DNA of 64,000 nt from CAYMCO01 sp964388955. Lineage in GTDB: Bacteria > Chloroflexota > Anaerolineae > Anaerolineales > E44-bin32. Of this stretch, positions 51,530-61,047 are shown one piece after another. Under the pieces are notes generated by a model. That model saw only the letters and a list, made by a program, of their open reading frames with translations. It was not told where the DNA came from and did not search any database. Within the stretch, counting starts at the first letter, position 1. Each line of letters starts with the position of its first letter. The translations under genes were made by a program, and so were the position numbers. The stretch is taken from contig CAYMCO010000003.1 of NCBI GenBank assembly GCA_964388955.1, positions 62,001 through 126,000 on the forward strand, in the 5' to 3' direction.

Positions 51530-53380
51530 TCACGCCTCGCCTGGCGACAGGACAAGATCGACAAAGGATGGCGGCTGACCGGGCCTCAAGGCGACAAGCC
51601 CTCTATTGGAGATATGCAGTTCTACAAGCACAATCAGCGCGATCAAGCTCAGGGTCATCTCCACTGAAGCATGCTCAACGCCGGCATCCCTGAATGCTTG
51701 TTCGAGTTCGCTCAATTGCGTGGAGACGACACCGGCCGGTTCGAGGGACATCAGCCCCGCCAGTGGGAGCGGCACGGCCGTCACTTCGCCGTTATGGACG
51801 ACAACCATTCCCCCTCCAAGCCTAATCAGCTTGTTGGCTGCCGTCACCATGGCATCATCGCTGGTTCCCACAACCATCAGGTTGTGGGAATCATGGCACA
51901 CGGTGGAGCCGAAGGCGCAGTTTGGCTTGAAACCGATCCCGGTGACGAATCCGAGACTCTTACGAGCGTCGGCGGGCACCTCGGGTTCGTGCCGATAGAA
52001 GATCGCCACCTTCGCCAGGTCGCGTTCCGGATTGGCTCTTATCTCTCCCTCTACCGCCTCGACCTCGATCACTTCCTCTTGCGTGTGGACCATGCCTGGG
52101 AAGATTCTCATAACGCGAATCATGGCGCTATTCCCGGCAGAGGGAATCTTCAGGTCCTCGGCGGAGATCGGCTCAACATGGACGGATTTCAGGGCCCACT
52201 CAGGGTATTCGTAATCAGGGATGTCAACCTTCATCGATCCTTGCTCAGCGACAAGCACGCCATCACAGAATACGGCGTCGATCGTCAGATCCTCGAGATC
52301 GTTGACCAGGAGGATGTCAGCCGCTCGGCCCGGGGAAATCGTGCCGATCCAACGCGACTTCTCCAACAACTGGGCGGCATTGATGGTGACCATCTGGATC
52401 GCCGGAATCGGGTCAAGGCCCTCTTTGATCGCCGCCCGCACGACCCGGCTGACATGACCATCCTCCACCACGGTTTTAGGCGTAACATCGTCGGTGACCA
52501 GGCAGAAGAAACGCGTATCCATGCCTGGATTGTCGAGCACGGCACGGATGGTATTCGGCATGTCCAACCATGCCGTGCCATAGCGTTGCTGAGCATAGCA
52601 GCCGAGTTCCGCCCGGCGCAGGGCCCCCTCCGCGGTGGTGGCCTCGTGACATCCGGTCACACCGGCGGCCACAAATGCCTGCAGCCCCCTGTCGATCTCG
52701 GGGCTGGAGTAGTGGCCGGTCAGGACAACGCCCTCTCTAAGCGAAGCTGCCGTAATGGCGTGCACGCCGGGATCTCCATAGATGAGGCCGGGGAAGTTCA
52801 TTTGTTCGCCCTGCAACTGTGCCCAACCCTCGTGGTAGGCTTTGGTCACCTCCTTGTCCGTGATCGAGGCGCCGGCATCCTCGAATCCAGGGATCGAGGG
52901 CACGCAAACCGGCATCGCCACCAGGACCTTGAGAGGCAAGCCTTCCGCCGCTTCATGGAACAGCTCTACTGCCCGCAAGCCGAAGACATTCGCAATTTCA
53001 TGGTTGTCGCAAGCGATCGTGGTCGTGCCTTCTGGCAAAATGGCCGAAGCGAAGCTCCGAACATCTACCATGCCGCTCTCAACGTGGTCGTGGGTGTCAA
53101 TCAATCCTGGGACAATATAGCGTCCGGACGCATCAACAACCGAGGTGTGAGCGTCAGTCTTGATATGTGAGCTGTCCGGCCCCACATAGGCGATGATGCC
53201 GTCCCTAACGGCCACGTCCATCCCCTCCTGAATCCGACCGACATTGACATTCACCAAGCGTCCGTTCCTTATGATCAGATCGGCAGGTTCCCGGCCCATC
53301 GCGGTTGCAACGATGTCCTGTGTTACCTCGTAGAGCATTCTGCGCTTATGGTAGTAGCCTCCCGTGCTCTCCTTTGACAT
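51530..53380 (-). CDS. Adenine deaminase family protein (2)
   Basis: This 616-residue amidohydrolase has PGLIDTHDHVESGMVDVRSFASAILPEGTTTIACDNHEIANVFG (His97 and His99), VVLTGHYSSPEIDRGLQAFVAAG (about 230), FFCLVTDDVTP (about 300) and the C-terminal GKFV-like FKPNCAFGSTVCHDSHNLMVVG. The first metal motif reads HDHVES rather than HMHVES, and the IG-x-GFV Arg-rich block of copy 1 is divergent, so the substrate may be another aminopurine or related ring. ATG 53380 has GAGGAG eight bases upstream. It heads a two-gene unit with the orphan BMP protein. Confidence 0.88.
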   Translation of the reverse strand: MSKESTGGYYHKRRMLYEVTQDIVATAMGREPADLIIRNGRLVNVNVGRIQEGMDVAVRDGIIAYVGPDSSHIKTDAHTSVVDASGRYIVPGLIDTHDHVESGMVDVRSFASAILPEGTTTIACDNHEIANVFGLRAVELFHEAAEGLPLKVLVAMPVCVPSIPGFEDAGASITDKEVTKAYHEGWAQLQGEQMNFPGLIYGDPGVHAITAASLREGVVLTGHYSSPEIDRGLQAFVAAGVTGCHEATTAEGALRRAELGCYAQQRYGTAWLDMPNTIRAVLDNPGMDTRFFCLVTDDVTPKTVVEDGHVSRVVRAAIKEGLDPIPAIQMVTINAAQLLEKSRWIGTISPGRAADILLVNDLEDLTIDAVFCDGVLVAEQGSMKVDIPDYEYPEWALKSVHVEPISAEDLKIPSAGNSAMIRVMRIFPGMVHTQEEVIEVEAVEGEIRANPERDLAKVAIFYRHEPEVPADARKSLGFVTGIGFKPNCAFGSTVCHDSHNLMVVGTSDDAMVTAANKLIRLGGGMVVVHNGEVTAVPLPLAGLMSLEPAGVVSTQLSELEQAFRDAGVEHASVEMTLSLIALIVLVELHISNRGLVALRPGQPPSFVDLVLSPGEA

Positions 53381-54459
53381 AGTATCGACTCCTCTATTCT
53401 TGTTCGGCATCGATTTGCATACCAATTCCGGTTTTCAATTGCTCGGAAGCGTGTGAATGATCTCCATGGAGGATCACGCATCCCCGGCGATAGTTGCCAG
53501 CTCTGCTCATGTGGAATCGCTCATCCTCGGCGTAAGCAATCACGACGCTCGCGATCAGCCGGGCCGCTGATACGGTGGCCTTCCGGCAGGTGATTCCAGG
53601 TCTCCGCCATCGGTGCCGGGGCCGGCCAGCATCAATGCGGGGTATTGTAGTTAGGTGAACATGTTTGGGCAAGTTCGTAGCTCGTGGATGCATTCGGGAT
53701 TGTATGAAAGAGGACCTGCAACTTGGATGGCTGTTCGGCGAAGCGAGGGAGAGATGATGGTGTCTCCATGCACGGCCGGGGTCATCGAAACTCGAACGCA
53801 AATCCGTTGCGCTGGCATACGGATTCAGGATGTCTGGCTTCGTCCACATGGCGCCCTGCACTTTGGCTTACATCGCGCCTGGATCGAAGGAGAGCGTGAC
53901 CCCCTGAGAGGACAGGTAGACGTAGCTCTATGGATCGATCGGATGGCATCCACTGGATCGACTCCGGATCTTCGGAGCGCTTGAAATCGCTATCGCAAGT
54001 TGCCCCATCGATGCTCTGGGCCTCGGCTCACACGTGAACACTTCAATTTGCGGGGGCAATGTCCCGCCCCGCTTTGAGACGCGCCGCCCCGTGCCCAATA
54101 ACCAAGTGGATATGGGAACTGAACGCCGAGCCCCCACCCTCTTTGCCACGCAGCATGAGATTCCTCTGAGATCTGCCGCGGATGCCGGCGGCGAAAGATC
54201 AGATAGCCGATCGAGCGGTCTTCATTCCTTGTGCCTAGCAGGAATTACCCACTCACCTTCGGTGGATATTTGAGCCGCCATATGGGCCCATCGAAGCATC
54301 CATCCTTCCAGCGGGAAGGTGTGCCTAAAGGGAATGAAGAAGCGCACACTTTCGAGCAATGTTCCGTCGCTGGACTCCGATGCGCCCATGGCTTGAGAGA
54401 TCGCTGCACCATCCGAAACCAAGAGCGGGACGATGCGCTCCAAGTCCGGCGCCTCGAAG
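53381..54459. other. Degenerate stretch of about 1.1 kb with no intact gene
   Basis: Short frames on both strands lack ribosome sites and family motifs. The stretch joins the IS graveyard to the right and was probably coding once. A plus-strand fragment near 53985-54050 (ALEIAIASCPIDALGLGSHV) faintly resembles a phosphoribosyltransferase-type barrel end but is too short to name. It also must contain the promoter of adenine deaminase 2 near 53400-53450. Confidence 0.4.
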
Positions 54460-54720
54460 TCATGCTTTGAAGGGATATTGGCCGCTGAGGTCCCCCAAGC
54501 GATGGAGACGTGGCCTGCCCACAATGCGGATGTCCATGTTGGCCAGCAGGCGCCCTGTCAGGCGGAACATCTTCGGCCCGAAATGGTATTGCTTGCTCCG
54601 GCATGTCTGGACCACATAACCCTGTTCGCGAAGATCCGCCAAGAACCGGTGAGTCGTGCTGGCCGGAAGATGGGCCTCTTCCGCCCGCTTTGGATCCCGC
54701 ATGGTGATCAGGAGCCCTGC
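54460..54720 (-). pseudogene. Fragment of an IclR-type regulator
   Basis: The frame reads MRDPKRAEEAHLPASTTHRFLADLREQG, then KQYHFGPKMFRLTGRLLANMD. This is the second half of an IclR winged helix (STTHRFL recognition helix, Tyr-x-x-G-x-x-x-x-x-L-G linker). The effector domain is broken by frameshift or lost. It is joined in frame to the IstB fragment upstream, so the region was assembled by deletion between mobile element copies. Confidence 0.6.
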
Positions 54721-54724
54721 ACCA

Positions 54725-54960
54725 GCAGACTGCATGGGGGGAAAAGCGCACGCCACCCCCGGTGGATCAGCGCCTGGCCGATGCCGCACAGCAGGTGGGT
54801 TTTTCCGCTCCCGGGATTGCCGAACGCCAGCACGTTCTCAGCCCGATCCGGGAAGGAGCCTTCCAGTAGCACGCTCTGGGGCTCACCGACCTTGTGTGGC
54901 TGGCGAAGCTCTTTCAGGCATGGGTGCGCGCGACGCTCTGATGCTTTCCGATCATGGGGC
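54725..54960 (-). pseudogene. Fragment of IstB-like ATPase (IS21 family)
   Basis: The frame contains CLKELRQPHKVGEP, then ENVLAFGNPGSGKTHLLCGI (Walker A) and GQALIHRGWRALFPP, as in the IS21 helper ATPase. Walker B and everything after it are missing; it runs straight into an IclR-like fragment. It is followed in the same orientation (upstream) by the IstA remnant, so an IS21-type element once stood here. Confidence 0.75.
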
Positions 54961-55009
54961 TTCCGTCCCGGAGTTCAGCACCGCGTTATTGGCCGCCTGA
55001 TCCACTTCC

Positions 55010-55330
55010 GGGACGTTGGTATTCAGCGGCTTTTCAAGCCTCTGGCTCGAGGTCACGATGGCCTCCGCCACCTCCGCCGTGATGGGTTCCTGCCTCTCGA
55101 TCAGCAGGCGCAGGGCGTCGTCGATGGCTCTTTCGCTCTCGCGTGCCGCCCGGTACAGGATGGCCAGATCCTCTTCGCTGGCCCGTCATGGTGCGTCCCG
55201 CCGCCTCAGGTCGTCGTAGGCAATGCGGAAGCGGCTGCTGGGAAACATATCGCCCGATGGCTGCAGTTCTCAAAGGTACCTGGTGTGCGGACGAGCCAGT
55301 CGATGATGTGCCGGTACTTGGCATGGTGCT
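55010..55330 (-). pseudogene. C-terminal fragment of IstA transposase (IS21 family)
   Basis: HHAKYRHIIDWLVRTPGTFEN, then after a frameshift SSRFRIAYDDLRRRDAP and SEEDLAILYRAARESERAIDDALRLLI match the end of IstA (YRH-x-x-x-WL-x-RKPGAFE...FRxAYDALR). The catalytic DDE domain is absent. It is fused at about 55330 to an ISNCY-type fragment. Confidence 0.7.
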
Positions 55331-55690
55331 CGCCTTCCAGTTCTTCGACGACCGGGGCCTCCCGGGCGGTCTGGAATATGGTGTAGCGGTCGGCGTAGAT
55401 AGCCAGAGAGAGTGCGAGGGCTTTGAAGATGTGCCGAGAGAGCACAGGAAATAGTCGGCAGCATCTTGCTCGGGCCGGAACAGTGCCCAGGGGATCTCGC
55501 CGGTGGCGTCGTCGATAGCAGCCAGCGGCGACAGCTTGGGAGCGCGGCCTTCAAGCCGGTGTGGCTTGCCTCCATCGACTTGCAGAAGCATGCCGCGCTG
55601 CGCCGATCGCTCCCGTCTGCTGAGTTGGCGCGGGGACCGGCCAGGACTTGGGTGTTTGCGAAGAGCCTCTTCTGTTCTCGAACGGCCATG
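55330..55690 (-). pseudogene. Fragment of ISNCY-type transposase
   Basis: Frames contain SRRERSAQRGMLLQVDGGKP and LSPLAAIDDATGEIPWALFRPEQDAADYF, then after a frameshift RHIFKALALSLAIYADRYTIFQTAREAP. This is the rve integrase core typical of ISNCY elements (RREREPQ-GML-QVDGS, AIDDATG, LYSDRHTIF), with Asp residues of the catalytic triad visible in QVDG and YADR. The N-terminal DNA-binding and C-terminal parts are lost. Confidence 0.7.
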
Positions 55691-56051
55691 GTCACCCCTT
55701 TGTAGAGCATGAGCTGACATCTTCCGCCTGGCCCGACTGCCAGGGCGGGCTGAACCGTTGGAGGTGGCAGTCTCTCTGGACCAAAGCCCCCGCCACACAC
55801 TTGATTTGACATGCGAAAAGACATATGCTAATCTAGGCAAGCCATCGGGACATCATGATGGCCGTACCACGTGACACCTCAGGCGGCAGCATCTGCTAGC
55901 CTTGTCGGGGCAGGTTAGCATGCATTACCTACGGGGTCTGGGCGGCCGTGTTACGAAGAGGCCTGCGGCCATTCCACAATGTCCGCGAGCAAGTTGGGGG
56001 CATCTCAAGAGGATTCGTTTCGAACCCGATCTAGAGGCGGAGGGTGACGGT

Positions 56052-57428
56052 TTGGCCGGTGAGACCTCGAGACTCGCGGATTTCGTTGTTGGGTTGCGGA
56101 TGGAGCACTTGCCCTCCAAGGTCGTCTCCATGGTCAAGATGTGCCTGATTGACCATATCGGTGTCGCGTCGTTGGGAAGCACTCTTCCATGGGGAGCAAT
56201 CTCCCGTAGGCTCATACTTCATTGCTCGGAGCCGACAGAGGCCACCCTTATCGGATGGCCCGCCAGAATTTCGGCGTGCAAGGCCGCGTTGATAAACGGC
56301 ATTCAGGCCCATGGGTTTGAGTGGGACGATACCCACGCAATGGGGATGATCCACCCCGGAGCTGTAATCTTCCCGCCGACATTGGCTATTGCAGAGAAGA
56401 ATCGCCTGAGCGGGGAAACGGTCATAGAAGCAATTGTCGCGGGGTATGAGGTCGTATCGCGTGTTGGGATGTGCCTGGGCGTTGATCTGATGGCCAAGGG
56501 CTACCATCCTATGGGAACGTTCGGCCAGGTTGGCGCAGCTGTTGCAGTGGGCAAGTTGTTGAGGCTGTCCGTATCTCAAATGGAGAATGCCATCAGCCTC
56601 GCCGCGATGCAATCCGGCGGCCTAGTCATTGGAATACACAGTTCCATGGCCAAGAGGTTCTACGCTGGAAAATCGGCGATGGCCGGGATCTTGGCCGCAA
56701 GACTGGGAATGGAAGGATTCGAAGGGCCCGGTCGCGTCATGGAGGCCCGTGGAGGATTCATAGATGTTCATTCCTCGCAGCCAAGGATGGACCTATTGAC
56801 TCAAGGCCTCGGAGATCGTTGGGAGACCCTCAATGTCTCTTTCAAGCCCTACCCGACCGGGCGCGGAGCAAATTCGGTGATTGATGGAGTACTCAGAATC
56901 CGTGAGAAGACCGGATTGTCAGCCGAAGATATCGACGAAGTGATCATCGGAACGAGCCACCATATCCTTCGAGTGACTGTAATCGACGGCCGGTTGGAAG
57001 ATCCGATGTCTGCCCAGATGTCTCTGCCGTATTGTGCTGCTGTTGCGTTGGTAAGGGGGAGAGTGACCCATGAAGAGTTCCGAGTGGAGAATTTCGCAGA
57101 TCCTGAAGTGAGAAGAATAATGGGCAGGACCAAAATGGTTCCAGAAGATGTGATGGATCAGAATACTCCACGAACGTATCCGGCAAGCGTCACAATACGT
57201 ACTCGCGATGGCCAATCCTATCGCGAGGAGGTGTTGAACCTGAAGGGTGACCCGGAAAACCCCATGAGTCGGGAAGAAATCGAGAGGAAGTACGCTATGC
57301 TCGCTGAGCTCGTCTTCTCCCCTGGAACGATCATCACTATCAAGAAGGCCGTTGCGAATCTCGAAGGACTATCTGATATCAGTGAACTCATGGGTGAGTT
57401 GTCCTGCACGAGAAGATCGCACTCATGA
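56052..57428 (+). CDS. MmgE/PrpD family protein (2)
   Basis: This protein of about 458 residues starts at TTG 56052 after GGCGGAGGG; the frame is open to 55902. Family blocks are CLIDHIGVASLGSTLPWG (about 30), KAALINGIQAHGFEWDDTH (about 75), HPGAVIFPPTLAIAEKN (about 98), GMHSGGL-like AAMQSGGLVIG (about 180), KRFYAGKSAMAGILAARLGMEGFEGPGRV and VSFKPYPTGRGANSVIDG. It may be a cofactor-free dehydratase, isomerase or decarboxylase of a small carboxylic acid. It is followed 13 bases later by a close relative; the two may form a hetero-oligomer or act on isomers. Confidence 0.87.
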   Translation: MAGETSRLADFVVGLRMEHLPSKVVSMVKMCLIDHIGVASLGSTLPWGAISRRLILHCSEPTEATLIGWPARISACKAALINGIQAHGFEWDDTHAMGMIHPGAVIFPPTLAIAEKNRLSGETVIEAIVAGYEVVSRVGMCLGVDLMAKGYHPMGTFGQVGAAVAVGKLLRLSVSQMENAISLAAMQSGGLVIGIHSSMAKRFYAGKSAMAGILAARLGMEGFEGPGRVMEARGGFIDVHSSQPRMDLLTQGLGDRWETLNVSFKPYPTGRGANSVIDGVLRIREKTGLSAEDIDEVIIGTSHHILRVTVIDGRLEDPMSAQMSLPYCAAVALVRGRVTHEEFRVENFADPEVRRIMGRTKMVPEDVMDQNTPRTYPASVTIRTRDGQSYREEVLNLKGDPENPMSREEIERKYAMLAELVFSPGTIITIKKAVANLEGLSDISELMGELSCTRRSHS

Positions 57429-57441
57429 GAGGGAGACTATA

Positions 57442-58803
57442 GTGGTTTCTTCACTGCAGGCCATTGCAGAATACGTTTCTCAATTCAATATTGCTGATCT
57501 CTCCGAGGAAGAATTGTCCCACCTGAAGTTGTTGATCATGGATGCATTGGGCTGTGGAATCTTTGGCTCGACTTTGCCCTGGTCACGAATCGTATCTGAA
57601 TTCGTGGCGAGCTGGGATACCACGCAAGAGTCCACAATCTGGGGTACGAAATTTCGATCACACTGCAGCAATAGTGTGCTGGCCAACAGTATCGCGGTTC
57701 ATGGATTCGAATTTGACGATGTGCACATGCCCTTGGGACTCCACACGGGCTGCTCAGTCGTGACATCCGCTCTGGCGGTTGCTGAGTTCATCGGGTCCTC
57801 CGGCGAAGACGCAATATGTGCCATTGCGATGGGCATGGAAACAATGATTCGAATTCGACAGGCAATGGACATGTCGCACGTCAAGAACGGTTGGAATTCG
57901 ACTGGGACGACATCGCCTTTCGGCTCGTCAGTGGCCGCGGGGCTACTTATGGGGCTTGATGATGTAAAGATTGCGCACGCCATGGCCGTCGCGGGAATGC
58001 ACAGCGGGGGCCTTCAAGCATCCCAATTCTCGATGTCAAAAAGATACATCGCTGCGCGACCAGCCCAAGGGGGGGTCCTATCCGCATTTCTCGCCGCGCG
58101 TGGCTTCGAAGGGAGCCTTGGCTTGCTGGAGAGCGAAACGGGGGGTTTTCTGAAGGCATTCTCTGACCAAGCTGACCCCAAGCGCATAGTCGACGGGCTT
58201 GGAACGAAGCGAGGCCTGCTTGATATTGGAATCAAGCCGTATCCCGCTGCAAGAAGTGTGCATGTTCCCGTTGAGCTGGCCATTGAACTCCAGAGGGCCC
58301 ATTCCATCGATCCAAAGGCGATAAGCAAAGTCCTCGTCCGGGTTCATCCGATCTCTTATTACTATCAGAAGCAACTGGGACTAGGGAATCTCTCTGAAAT
58401 GCTGTTCAGCATTCCATATGGCGTGGCATGTGCCCTGTTAGACGGAGTGTTCACGGTGGATCAGATGGTGGAAAGTCGACTGAGGAGTGCGACTCTGCTG
58501 GACATCCTTTCCCGCGTGGAGATTAGGGAGGATGCCCAGATGGAGCGCGCGGGGCCCATCGCTAGGTGGGGAGCAACGGTGGAGATCCAGTTGAGGAGCG
58601 GAGAGTCCTTTTCTCTTGGTCCTGTTCTCTACCCGCTCGGAACACGGGAACGCCCGCTTTCGAAGCACGACGTTGAGAGCAAATTTGACGATCTCGTTAT
58701 CCGTGTAATGGGCGAAGAAAGAGCTTCTGAGATCAGGAGGTCGATAGATGATCTGCAATCGCTGTCTGATGTTCGGGGCCTTTGCACGCAGCTTGCCCCT
58801 TAG
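57442..58803 (+). CDS. MmgE/PrpD family protein (3)
   Basis: This 453-residue protein is from GTG 57442, which has GAGGGAG seven bases upstream. Blocks are LLIMDALGCGIFGSTLPWSRI (about 32), LANSIAVHGFEFDDVHMPLGLHTG (about 80-103), GMETMIRIRQAMD, GTTSPFGSSVAAGLLMG, AVAGMHSGGLQASQFSMSKRYIAARPAQGGVLSAFLAARGFEGS and DIGIKPYPAARSVHVPVE. By eye it is about a third identical to copy 2. Its C-terminus keeps GTRERPLSKHDVESKFDDL. It lies in tandem with copy 2 in a two-gene unit. Confidence 0.88.
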   Translation: MVSSLQAIAEYVSQFNIADLSEEELSHLKLLIMDALGCGIFGSTLPWSRIVSEFVASWDTTQESTIWGTKFRSHCSNSVLANSIAVHGFEFDDVHMPLGLHTGCSVVTSALAVAEFIGSSGEDAICAIAMGMETMIRIRQAMDMSHVKNGWNSTGTTSPFGSSVAAGLLMGLDDVKIAHAMAVAGMHSGGLQASQFSMSKRYIAARPAQGGVLSAFLAARGFEGSLGLLESETGGFLKAFSDQADPKRIVDGLGTKRGLLDIGIKPYPAARSVHVPVELAIELQRAHSIDPKAISKVLVRVHPISYYYQKQLGLGNLSEMLFSIPYGVACALLDGVFTVDQMVESRLRSATLLDILSRVEIREDAQMERAGPIARWGATVEIQLRSGESFSLGPVLYPLGTRERPLSKHDVESKFDDLVIRVMGEERASEIRRSIDDLQSLSDVRGLCTQLAP

Positions 58804-58976
58804 ATTTGTCCTGGGGCGTTCCGGAAAGCTTGCGCCTAATCGGAGCCATCTACCGGGGAACCCACGAGGAAGTCAAGGACTGGAGAGGAGGGATGACACT
58901 GAGTATGTGGAGCGATAGATAGATACCCTATGCAAAGCCGTTAGAGAGGATGCGTGATGGAAGATGGAGGAGACAA

Positions 58977-60716
58977 ATGGTCAGGAAAAGACCCCTTGTT
59001 GTCTTGACGATCATATTCGTTGTCATCAGTCTTCTGGTTGTGGCATGTGGACAGACGTCTACCGAGGCGCCTGAGGCTACCCCAGCCACAGGGGGGGAAC
59101 AAGAAGTCACCGAGGTTGTACAAACCCCTGCACTACCCGGTGCCACACCGGAGGCACAGGAGTCCGGGGAAGTGGCAGAAAGTGAACTGCGGGTTGCGCA
59201 CCAGGGGCCCATGAGGAGCTTTCTCACAATTCGAGATCTGCAGAGCTGGCAATTTACCGTCGACCAGAACATCTTCAATGGATTGCTTCGATACGACACT
59301 GATTGGAACGTCGTTGGCGATCTTGCCGAAAGCTGGGATGTTGCCGATGAGGGTCGTCAATGGACTTTTCATCTGAAGGACGGAATAAGATGGCATGATG
59401 GGGAACCTTTCACGAGTGAGGATGTCGTCTTTCATTATGAGTTGCTGTTGACGTCTGAAGTCCCCGAGGCATATTCCGCTCCCAAACTCAGAGATGCGAA
59501 CCTGGTGATAACGGCGCCGGATGACCATACGGTTCAAATGGTCTTCGATAGCCCGCAGACGGCGTTCACATTTCTACCCCCGGTGTCTGACCAGCTAATT
59601 CTGCCAAAACATCTCTATGATGGAACAGATGTAATGAACAACCCGGCGAATTCTCACCCAATTGGCACGGGACCGTTCAGATTCGTGGAATGGGTCGAGG
59701 ACCAATACGTGGCTTTGGAAGCTAACCCGGATTACTTCGGGGGTCGACCGTTTGTAGACAAGCTGACTTTCGTCTTTTATAAGGATAAGACCAGTGCGCT
59801 TTTGGCTCTCGAAGCCGGAGACGTTGATAGTGTAGGAGCGCAGCTAGGCATACCCGCTGAGGAAGCACCTCGGCTCCAGGCGGATCCCAAGTACGAAGTG
59901 GAAGGCTATCCATACTACACGGTATGGAGGGTGGTGTTCAACTTCCGTGATGAGTGCCAGGAAAAATATCCCTGGGTTGGAGATATAAGGGTGAGACAGG
60001 CGTTTGCCCATGCCATAGATCGTCAAGCAATCGTGGATGATGTCTTGAATGGCATGACAACGACCACGTGGGGCCCGTTCTCCAACACGATCGGCTGGGT
60101 ATGGAATGACGAGATTGCCGATAGCGAACCTGATTATGACCCCGCTCTTGCGGAGGAACTGTTGGACGAGGCGGGATTCCCGAGAGGTGGCGACGGCGTT
60201 CGCTTCTCTGCGCCCCTATACGTATATCAATATGTGGATGGCCCCAGAGTGGCGGAAGTCGTTAAGGAGATGCTACGGCAGGTAGGAATAGATGTGACCT
60301 TGAACGTAGTGGATCGTTCCACCTTCTTGAGTGAGTACTATCGGGGCGAAGGCGGCATGAAGGACATTCCCCTGGCCCTCTTTACCGGAGCAACGGGACC
60401 GGACCCGGAGTTTGCCATCCGTCTCTACCACGGTGAACTGGTTCCTCCTGACGCCGGGCAGAATATGGGCTTCTACAACAATCCAGAAGTCAACGACTGG
60501 CTTGATGTGACCCGGTCGACTGGAGATCAGGATATCAGGGCGGACGCATTCCAGAAAGCAGCCGAGCTCATGATACAGGACTTGCCTTCCGTATGGCTCT
60601 TCAATAACTACCAGGTGGAGGTGTGGGACGTAGAAAGCTTTACCGGCTTTTCTGAATCCACGCGACCTCTACCTTGGTACGGAGATTACACCAAGGTCCG
60701 GCCGGTTGTCGAATGA
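58977..60716 (+). CDS. Family 5 (dipeptide/oligopeptide-type) substrate-binding lipoprotein, orphan
   Basis: This 579-residue protein has signal peptide LVVLTIIFVVISLLVVAC (lipobox Cys near residue 23) and a Thr/Glu/Pro linker. SBP_bac_5 blocks are NIFNGLLRYDTDWNVVGDLAESWDV (about 100), FHLKDGIRWHDGEPFTSEDVVFHYE (about 130-153), NSHPIGTGPFRFVEWVEDQYVALEANPDYFGG and DIRVRQAFAHAIDRQAIVDDVL. It binds peptides, opines, nickel complexes or similar. ATG 58977 follows GGAGGAG. No permease or ATPase gene of this class is present nearby; a large hairpin follows 40 bases after the stop. Confidence 0.9.
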   Translation: MVRKRPLVVLTIIFVVISLLVVACGQTSTEAPEATPATGGEQEVTEVVQTPALPGATPEAQESGEVAESELRVAHQGPMRSFLTIRDLQSWQFTVDQNIFNGLLRYDTDWNVVGDLAESWDVADEGRQWTFHLKDGIRWHDGEPFTSEDVVFHYELLLTSEVPEAYSAPKLRDANLVITAPDDHTVQMVFDSPQTAFTFLPPVSDQLILPKHLYDGTDVMNNPANSHPIGTGPFRFVEWVEDQYVALEANPDYFGGRPFVDKLTFVFYKDKTSALLALEAGDVDSVGAQLGIPAEEAPRLQADPKYEVEGYPYYTVWRVVFNFRDECQEKYPWVGDIRVRQAFAHAIDRQAIVDDVLNGMTTTTWGPFSNTIGWVWNDEIADSEPDYDPALAEELLDEAGFPRGGDGVRFSAPLYVYQYVDGPRVAEVVKEMLRQVGIDVTLNVVDRSTFLSEYYRGEGGMKDIPLALFTGATGPDPEFAIRLYHGELVPPDAGQNMGFYNNPEVNDWLDVTRSTGDQDIRADAFQKAAELMIQDLPSVWLFNNYQVEVWDVESFTGFSESTRPLPWYGDYTKVRPVVE

Positions 60717-60755
60717 TCACTTGACGGTGGCCTGAACGTCTTTCAGACGATCTCA

Positions 60756-60815
60756 TCATGTGGCCACTCGTTGAGCTCAGCAGGTCGACTTCCGCTCGGC
60801 TGAGTGGCCACATGA
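60756..60815. repeat. 14-bp perfect inverted repeat with 32-base loop after the binding protein
   Basis: TCATGTGGCCACTC (60756-60769) and GAGTGGCCACATGA (60802-60815) are perfect complements. The loop holds shorter GAGC/GCTC pairs. There is no T-run, so it is more likely a 3' mRNA-stabilising hairpin for the abundant binding-protein message or a protein-binding site than a simple terminator. Confidence 0.7.
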
Positions 60816-61047
60816 AAGAGAAAGGATGGCGCCGGGGTGCATCGAAGGGTCTTAATCTCGCTTGAAACCGACTCAAGTGTGTGGGCGATCAAGCGCTCCT
60901 CTGTGCCCGCAGTGCGCCCATCCTGACAAGCTGCTATTCTTCTTGTGGGTGCAGAAGCGCTCTCCGGTTGAATCTCTCGAACAGGGCCAGGCTTGTCCGT
61001 TCGGAATACCGCCGGAGGTCGTTCGCTTGTGAGAAAGGAAATCGTGT
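60816..61047 (+). other. Intergenic region before HyuA
   Basis: No gene is seen here; it is the likely site of the hyuAB promoter, but no good hexamer pair was found. Confidence 0.35.

Noticed and set aside
51671..53170. Plus-strand frame of 499 codons opposite adenine deaminase 2
   Set aside because: It mirrors the real minus-strand amidohydrolase with metal motifs; the plus frame is rich in His, Arg and Gly and resembles no protein.
53655..53984. Plus-strand frame of 109 codons in the degenerate region
   Set aside because: There is no ribosome site, no family motif, and the region shows decay on both strands; reported only as a gap.
53985..54110. Possible nicotinate phosphoribosyltransferase remnant (CPIDALGLGSHV)
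   Set aside because: The resemblance covers about a dozen residues and no second motif supports it.
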